Part shown: piece by piece, positions 6,005 through 8,898 of the stretch
Layout of the letters: every line of letters begins with the position of its first letter
Position numbering within the stretch: the first letter of the stretch is position 1
Source of the DNA: Acidobacteriota bacterium
GTDB taxonomy: Bacteria > Acidobacteriota > Terriglobia > Acidoferrales > 2-02-FULL-67-57
Direction of reading: 5' to 3'
NCBI GenBank assembly: GCA_016210895.1
Contig: JACQTG010000158.1
Coordinates: forward strand, 1-8,898
DNA: 8,898 nucleotides
The notes under the pieces: generated by a model
Databases searched by the model: none
What the model saw: only the letters and a program-made list of their open reading frames with translations
Told to the model about the DNA's origin: nothing
Program-made: the position numbers and the translations under genes

Positions 6005-6757
6005 CTAGCTGGGGCGGTGCAGGGCGCGGACGCCGAAGCCGAAGGCGAACAGGGTGAAGATCAGAAAGGCGATGGATTCGGCCACGAGATGCCCGGTGCC
6101 AAGGCCAATCGAGCTATAGCGCAGTAGATCCACTTGCCAGGTGATGGGGTTCGCCAGTGCCGCCGTGCGGAACCACCCCGGCAGCGGCGCCAGCGGGTAG
6201 AACATCGAGCTGGCAAACAGGAACAGGAAGTAGAAGAGCGAGATGACGCTGTTGAAAATGTCATTGCGCCGGATGCGCAGGGCAAAGATGGCGAAGAAGA
6301 AGAACCAACCCGCCGTGCCGACAATCACGCCGACCAGCAGCACCGGCAACAACTCCAGCCGCAGCTTGACCCCGAGCAGCACCGCCGCCAGCAGCACCGT
6401 GATGCCGGCCTGGAGCAGAGCGAGAAAAATGTTGAAGCTCACCTTGCCCAGCAGGAACTGGGCGCGGCTCATCGGATAGGTCAGCATCTCGTAGAAGATG
6501 CCGTTGTCGCGGTCGACGAAGAACCCCCAGGCGGTGTTCGAAGCGATTCCGAAGCTCGCCATCGCCAGCACCCCGGCGAGGAAGAAGTCGTTGTAGTTGA
6601 CGTCCAGCTCGGGAAAGGGCGAGCCGAGCGCGTGGGTGATGCCGACGCCGAACACCAGCAGGTAGCCCAGCGGATAGAACAGGTCCCAGAAGAGCCAGGC
6701 AAAGTTGGTGAAGCGGATCTTCGCTTCCCGGTAGAGAATGGCTTCCAGCCCACTCAT
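6005..6757 (-). CDS. ABC-2 type exporter permease (DrrB-like)
   Basis: This is a 250-residue integral membrane protein with about six helices, the size and pattern of ABC-2 permeases. The N-terminal amphipathic stretch and first helix (FTNFAWLFWDLFYPLGYLLVFGVGI), the DRDNGIFYEMLTYPMSRAQFLLGK coupling region, and the late motif LAPLPGWFRTAALANPITWQVDLLRY are characteristic of the DrrB / daunorubicin-type family. The start is 2 nt after the ATPase stop and GAGAG lies upstream, so the two genes are an operon and the products should form one transporter (two permeases with two ATPases). The substrate cannot be told from the sequence; relatives export drugs, lipids or polysaccharides. Confidence 0.93.
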   Translation of the reverse strand: MSGLEAILYREAKIRFTNFAWLFWDLFYPLGYLLVFGVGITHALGSPFPELDVNYNDFFLAGVLAMASFGIASNTAWGFFVDRDNGIFYEMLTYPMSRAQFLLGKVSFNIFLALLQAGITVLLAAVLLGVKLRLELLPVLLVGVIVGTAGWFFFFAIFALRIRRNDIFNSVISLFYFLFLFASSMFYPLAPLPGWFRTAALANPITWQVDLLRYSSIGLGTGHLVAESIAFLIFTLFAFGFGVRALHRPS

Positions 6758-6759
6758 CG

Positions 6760-7722
6760 CTAGCTCTCTCGTGTCAGCTCAACGAAAATGTCTTCCAGGC
6801 TGGCGCCCGACACCTCGACCCGCAGCAGGCGACCCTTCCGCGCCAGTTCGCCGACGATTTCGAGCACGCGCTCCTCGTTCGCCTTCAACGTCATCTCCAC
6901 CGTATTCTGGTCAATGCTCAGCTTGTGCGGTTCCAGGTGCGCGAGCTCGCCGGGCAGGGAAGTGGGCAGCGCGTCGAAGGTCAGCACCACATCGTAGAGA
7001 TCCTTTGACAGCAGCTTCAGCGTGTAGAGGTCGCCCTGGGCAATCGTGCGCCCCTTGTGCATGATCAGGATGTCGTCGCAGAGCTCTTCGGCTTCGCTCA
7101 GCACCTGCGTGGTCAGAACGATGGTGCGCCCGCGCGCGGCCTCTTCCCGCAGGTAGCCCATCACTGCCCGCTTCAGAATCGGGTCCATCCCGGTGGAGAA
7201 CTCATCGAGAAACATCACCGGCGAATCCACCATAAACATCTTGGCCACTTGCACCCGCCGCCGAAAGCCGCCGCTCAAGTCCTGTGCCTTCTGGTTCAGA
7301 TGCTCCCGCAGCTGGAATTTGCTCGCCACTACCTCGGCCTGGCGGCGCGCGGCCTCGAGGCTGAGCCCGTGGAACTTGCCGAACGTCACCAGGTTATCCC
7401 GCACGCTGAGGAACATTTCGATGGCACTTTCCTGCAATACCACGGCTATCCGCCGCCGAACCTCGAGTGGCTGCGTGACCACGTCATAGCCGAGCACGTC
7501 CGCCCGGCCACTGGTCGGCGCCAGCAGCGTGGTCAGAATTTTCAGGATGGTGGTCTTGCCGGCCCCGTTCGGGCCGAGCAAGCCGAAGATCTCTCCCCGC
7601 CGCACCTGGAAGCTCATCCCGTCAACGGCGCGGATGGGCGGCTGCTGGTCGCGTCCGGGGTAGACTTTGACCAGATCGTGCACGGCCAGCGCGCTCTCGG
7701 CTGGTGCGGCGGACGTTGTCAT
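6760..7722 (-). CDS. ABC exporter ATP-binding protein (DrrA-like)
   Basis: This is a nucleotide-binding subunit. Numbering from GTG-7737, Walker A is GPNGAGKT (55-62), the Q-loop is Q102 (VVLQES), the signature LSGGF is 154-158, Walker B is VMFLDE (174-179) and the D-loop follows at 181-186. The H-loop position is Gln (TTQVLSEAEE, Q211), where His is usual. The C-terminal about 80 residues form the extra domain common in DrrA-like proteins (ending SGASLEDIFVELTRES). I choose ATG-7722 (320 aa) because GAGG lies 5 nt upstream; GTG-7737 would add five residues. It is followed by its permease after 2 nt and is divergent from the hydrolase gene. Confidence 0.94.
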   Translation of the reverse strand: MTTSAAPAESALAVHDLVKVYPGRDQQPPIRAVDGMSFQVRRGEIFGLLGPNGAGKTTILKILTTLLAPTSGRADVLGYDVVTQPLEVRRRIAVVLQESAIEMFLSVRDNLVTFGKFHGLSLEAARRQAEVVASKFQLREHLNQKAQDLSGGFRRRVQVAKMFMVDSPVMFLDEFSTGMDPILKRAVMGYLREEAARGRTIVLTTQVLSEAEELCDDILIMHKGRTIAQGDLYTLKLLSKDLYDVVLTFDALPTSLPGELAHLEPHKLSIDQNTVEMTLKANEERVLEIVGELARKGRLLRVEVSGASLEDIFVELTRES

Positions 7723-7788
7723 GCGCTCCTCGTCCACGCTGTGATAAGATGCAGCGACCCCGGGGGTTGACGGAGGGACCTGGAACCT
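7723..7788. promoter_or_regulatory. Short divergent promoter region between ABC operon and hydrolase
   Basis: These 66 nt must hold the start signals for both directions. A CCCCGGGG palindrome lies at 7758-7765, TAAGAT (7745-7750) is a weak -10-like box toward the hydrolase, and GGAGGG at 7772-7777 is its ribosome binding site. No convincing -35 is seen for either direction. Confidence 0.35.
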
Positions 7789-8775
7789 GTGGCAGTCCGC
7801 TACCGGCGACGCTCCGAACGCGGGGTCATGGCCGCGCTGGGTCGCCTGCTCACCGAGCTGCGCTACCCCACCACCCGCAGAGGCAAGATTATAGCGGTAA
7901 CCCTGGCCACCCTGGTTTTTAGTTTTCTCTCTCTGGTCGTGATTGGGGGATTCCTGCTGGCGCGCACGCTGACGCCACCGCAGGCCGGCGAGGTGCTCGA
8001 CCCCACACGGCTGATTGGCTCAACCCAGGCGGTGACGTTCGCCAGCCCAGACGGCACCACCCATAACGCCTGGTTTTTTCCCGGCGTGCGTGGTGGCCCG
8101 GTGATTGTTCTCCTCCACGGGTACCGCTCCAGCCGCTCGGAGGTCTTGACCCTGGCGAGTTCGCTGCAGGAACATCGCTACAACGTTTTGAGCTTCAATC
8201 TGGCCGGCCATGGGGAAAACCCCCGCCAGTGGACCACGCTCGGCTATCGGGAAACCGAAGAGCTGCTGGCGGCCCTGGACATGCTCGCCCAGCGCCCAGA
8301 CATCGACCGAGAGCGCATTGGGCTGTGGGGTCATTCGCTGGGAGCCTATGCAGCGGTGAGTGCGACGGCCCGCGTTTCGGGGATTCGCGCCTTGGTCTTG
8401 GACTCGCTCTATTCGCATCCCGCCGATCTGCTGCGGCTGGAGATGAATCGGGCGGGCGCCGAGCTGGTGCCATTCCTCGACAGCATCGCCCGGTTGGAAT
8501 TCCGGCTCTACACCTATAGCTATCGCCGCCGCGACCTGGGTGCGGATTTCAGCCGATTGGGTGGCATCCCCACGCTCTATCTCTCCGGCGGCGACCAACC
8601 GGCGTTGGCGCAGATTACCCGGCAGGTGTATGAAAGCGCTCCCGAGCCCAAACAGTACGTGCCGCTGCCGCGCACAACGCTGACCTCGCTGGCCCCGCAG
8701 GAGCGGACGGACTACGAGAACCACGTCATCCCCTTCTTCCTGACCCACCTGCCGCCCACGCCGCGTCCCCGCTGA
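7789..8775 (+). CDS. Membrane-anchored alpha/beta hydrolase
   Basis: This is a 328-residue protein from GTG-7789, with GGAGGG 11 nt upstream; ATG-7828 (315 aa) is an alternative. One N-terminal membrane helix (about 34-58) after a basic stretch suggests a catalytic domain outside the cytoplasm. The alpha/beta hydrolase fold is clear: oxyanion motif LLHGYRSS (H110-G111), nucleophile elbow GHSLG with S183, and a late Asp in LSGGDQP (D269). The expected catalytic His after the last strand is not obvious: that segment reads LPRTTLTSLAPQER, and the nearest His is H312 (ENHVIPFF). It belongs to the broad esterase/peptidase-like Hydrolase_4 / BAAT-like group; the substrate is unknown. It diverges from the ABC exporter genes. 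Confidence 0.9.
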   Translation: MAVRYRRRSERGVMAALGRLLTELRYPTTRRGKIIAVTLATLVFSFLSLVVIGGFLLARTLTPPQAGEVLDPTRLIGSTQAVTFASPDGTTHNAWFFPGVRGGPVIVLLHGYRSSRSEVLTLASSLQEHRYNVLSFNLAGHGENPRQWTTLGYRETEELLAALDMLAQRPDIDRERIGLWGHSLGAYAAVSATARVSGIRALVLDSLYSHPADLLRLEMNRAGAELVPFLDSIARLEFRLYTYSYRRRDLGADFSRLGGIPTLYLSGGDQPALAQITRQVYESAPEPKQYVPLPRTTLTSLAPQERTDYENHVIPFFLTHLPPTPRPR

Positions 8776-8834
8776 TGGTCGGGCTGCCTTGACGCGTTTT
8801 TCTCGTTGATGCTAGCTTTCGGCTGGGCGCGCGC

Positions 8835-8898
8835 ATGCACACGAATCAAGAGGTGACACGAGTCCAGCGGCTGCAGTACTGGGGCGCGCGGGCCGTCC
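8835..8898 (+). CDS. Possible start of a further gene, cut by window edge
   Basis: An open frame from ATG-8835 reads MHTNQEVTRVQRLQYWGARA and continues to the edge. A GTG at 8853 in the same frame is another possible start. No good ribosome binding site is visible and 21 codons are too few to identify a family. A TTGACG at 8789-8794 could be a -35 box for it. It may be chance. Confidence 0.25.
   Translation, partial: MHTNQEVTRVQRLQYWGARAV

Noticed and set aside
6134..6763. 209-codon plus-strand frame opposite the permease
   Set aside because: Gln/Glu/Arg-rich antisense of hydrophobic codons, a usual GC-rich artefact.
7057..7770. 237-codon plus-strand frame opposite the ABC ATPase
   Set aside because: It is the complement of a gene with all ATPase motifs; the product is His/Pro-rich with no domain.
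8020..8748. 242-codon minus-strand frame opposite the hydrolase
   Set aside because: Shadow of the alpha/beta hydrolase; no recognisable motif or ribosome binding site.

Overview
The window is high-GC bacterial DNA with tightly packed genes. Its content most resembles Acidobacteriota. The evidence is an ECF sigma / anti-sigma pair followed by a B-box zinc-finger membrane protein and LiaF/DUF4097-type envelope proteins, plus a tandem double-GNAT protein and short palindromic repeats of the 'CPERSRS' type. The phylum is inferred from gene style only. I see no rRNA, tRNA, CRISPR array or transposase gene.

Layout. Positions 1-3005 (minus strand) hold a five-gene operon-like block, read right to left: an ECF sigma factor, a zinc-finger anti-sigma factor, a B-box/TM protein, a 68-aa Cys-rich membrane protein, and a DUF4097-like protein cut by the window edge at residue 300. 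The first three genes are joined by two ATGA overlaps. The last three each carry the same two-helix LiaI/LiaF-like module. This looks like a self-contained envelope-stress regulon. Positions 3006-3317 are a divergent control region with a candidate ECF-type promoter, a hairpin just before the sigma ribosome binding site, and a 14-bp palindrome before nrdR. Positions 3318-4143 (plus strand) hold nrdR, the repressor of ribonucleotide reductase genes, and a single-domain PilZ protein.

Positions 4141-4244 are a MITE-like element with perfect 15-bp terminal inverted repeats. Its first three bases are the PilZ stop codon. Positions 4267-7722 (minus strand) hold a secreted YCII-like protein, a two-domain GNAT acetyltransferase, and a DrrB/DrrA-like ABC-2 exporter pair. 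The GNAT gene is unusual. A 39-bp in-frame insertion with 9-bp direct repeats sits in its N-terminal acetyl-CoA loop, and its interdomain linker is a cluster of palindromes. Positions 7789-8775 (plus strand) encode a membrane-anchored alpha/beta hydrolase, divergent from the ABC genes. A possible new gene begins near the right edge.

The two most distinctive things here are the envelope module, in which one membrane fold is reused three times under one sigma factor, and the palindromic mini-elements that have entered or abutted coding sequence without breaking frames. The gene families themselves are known. I found no clearly new enzyme system.
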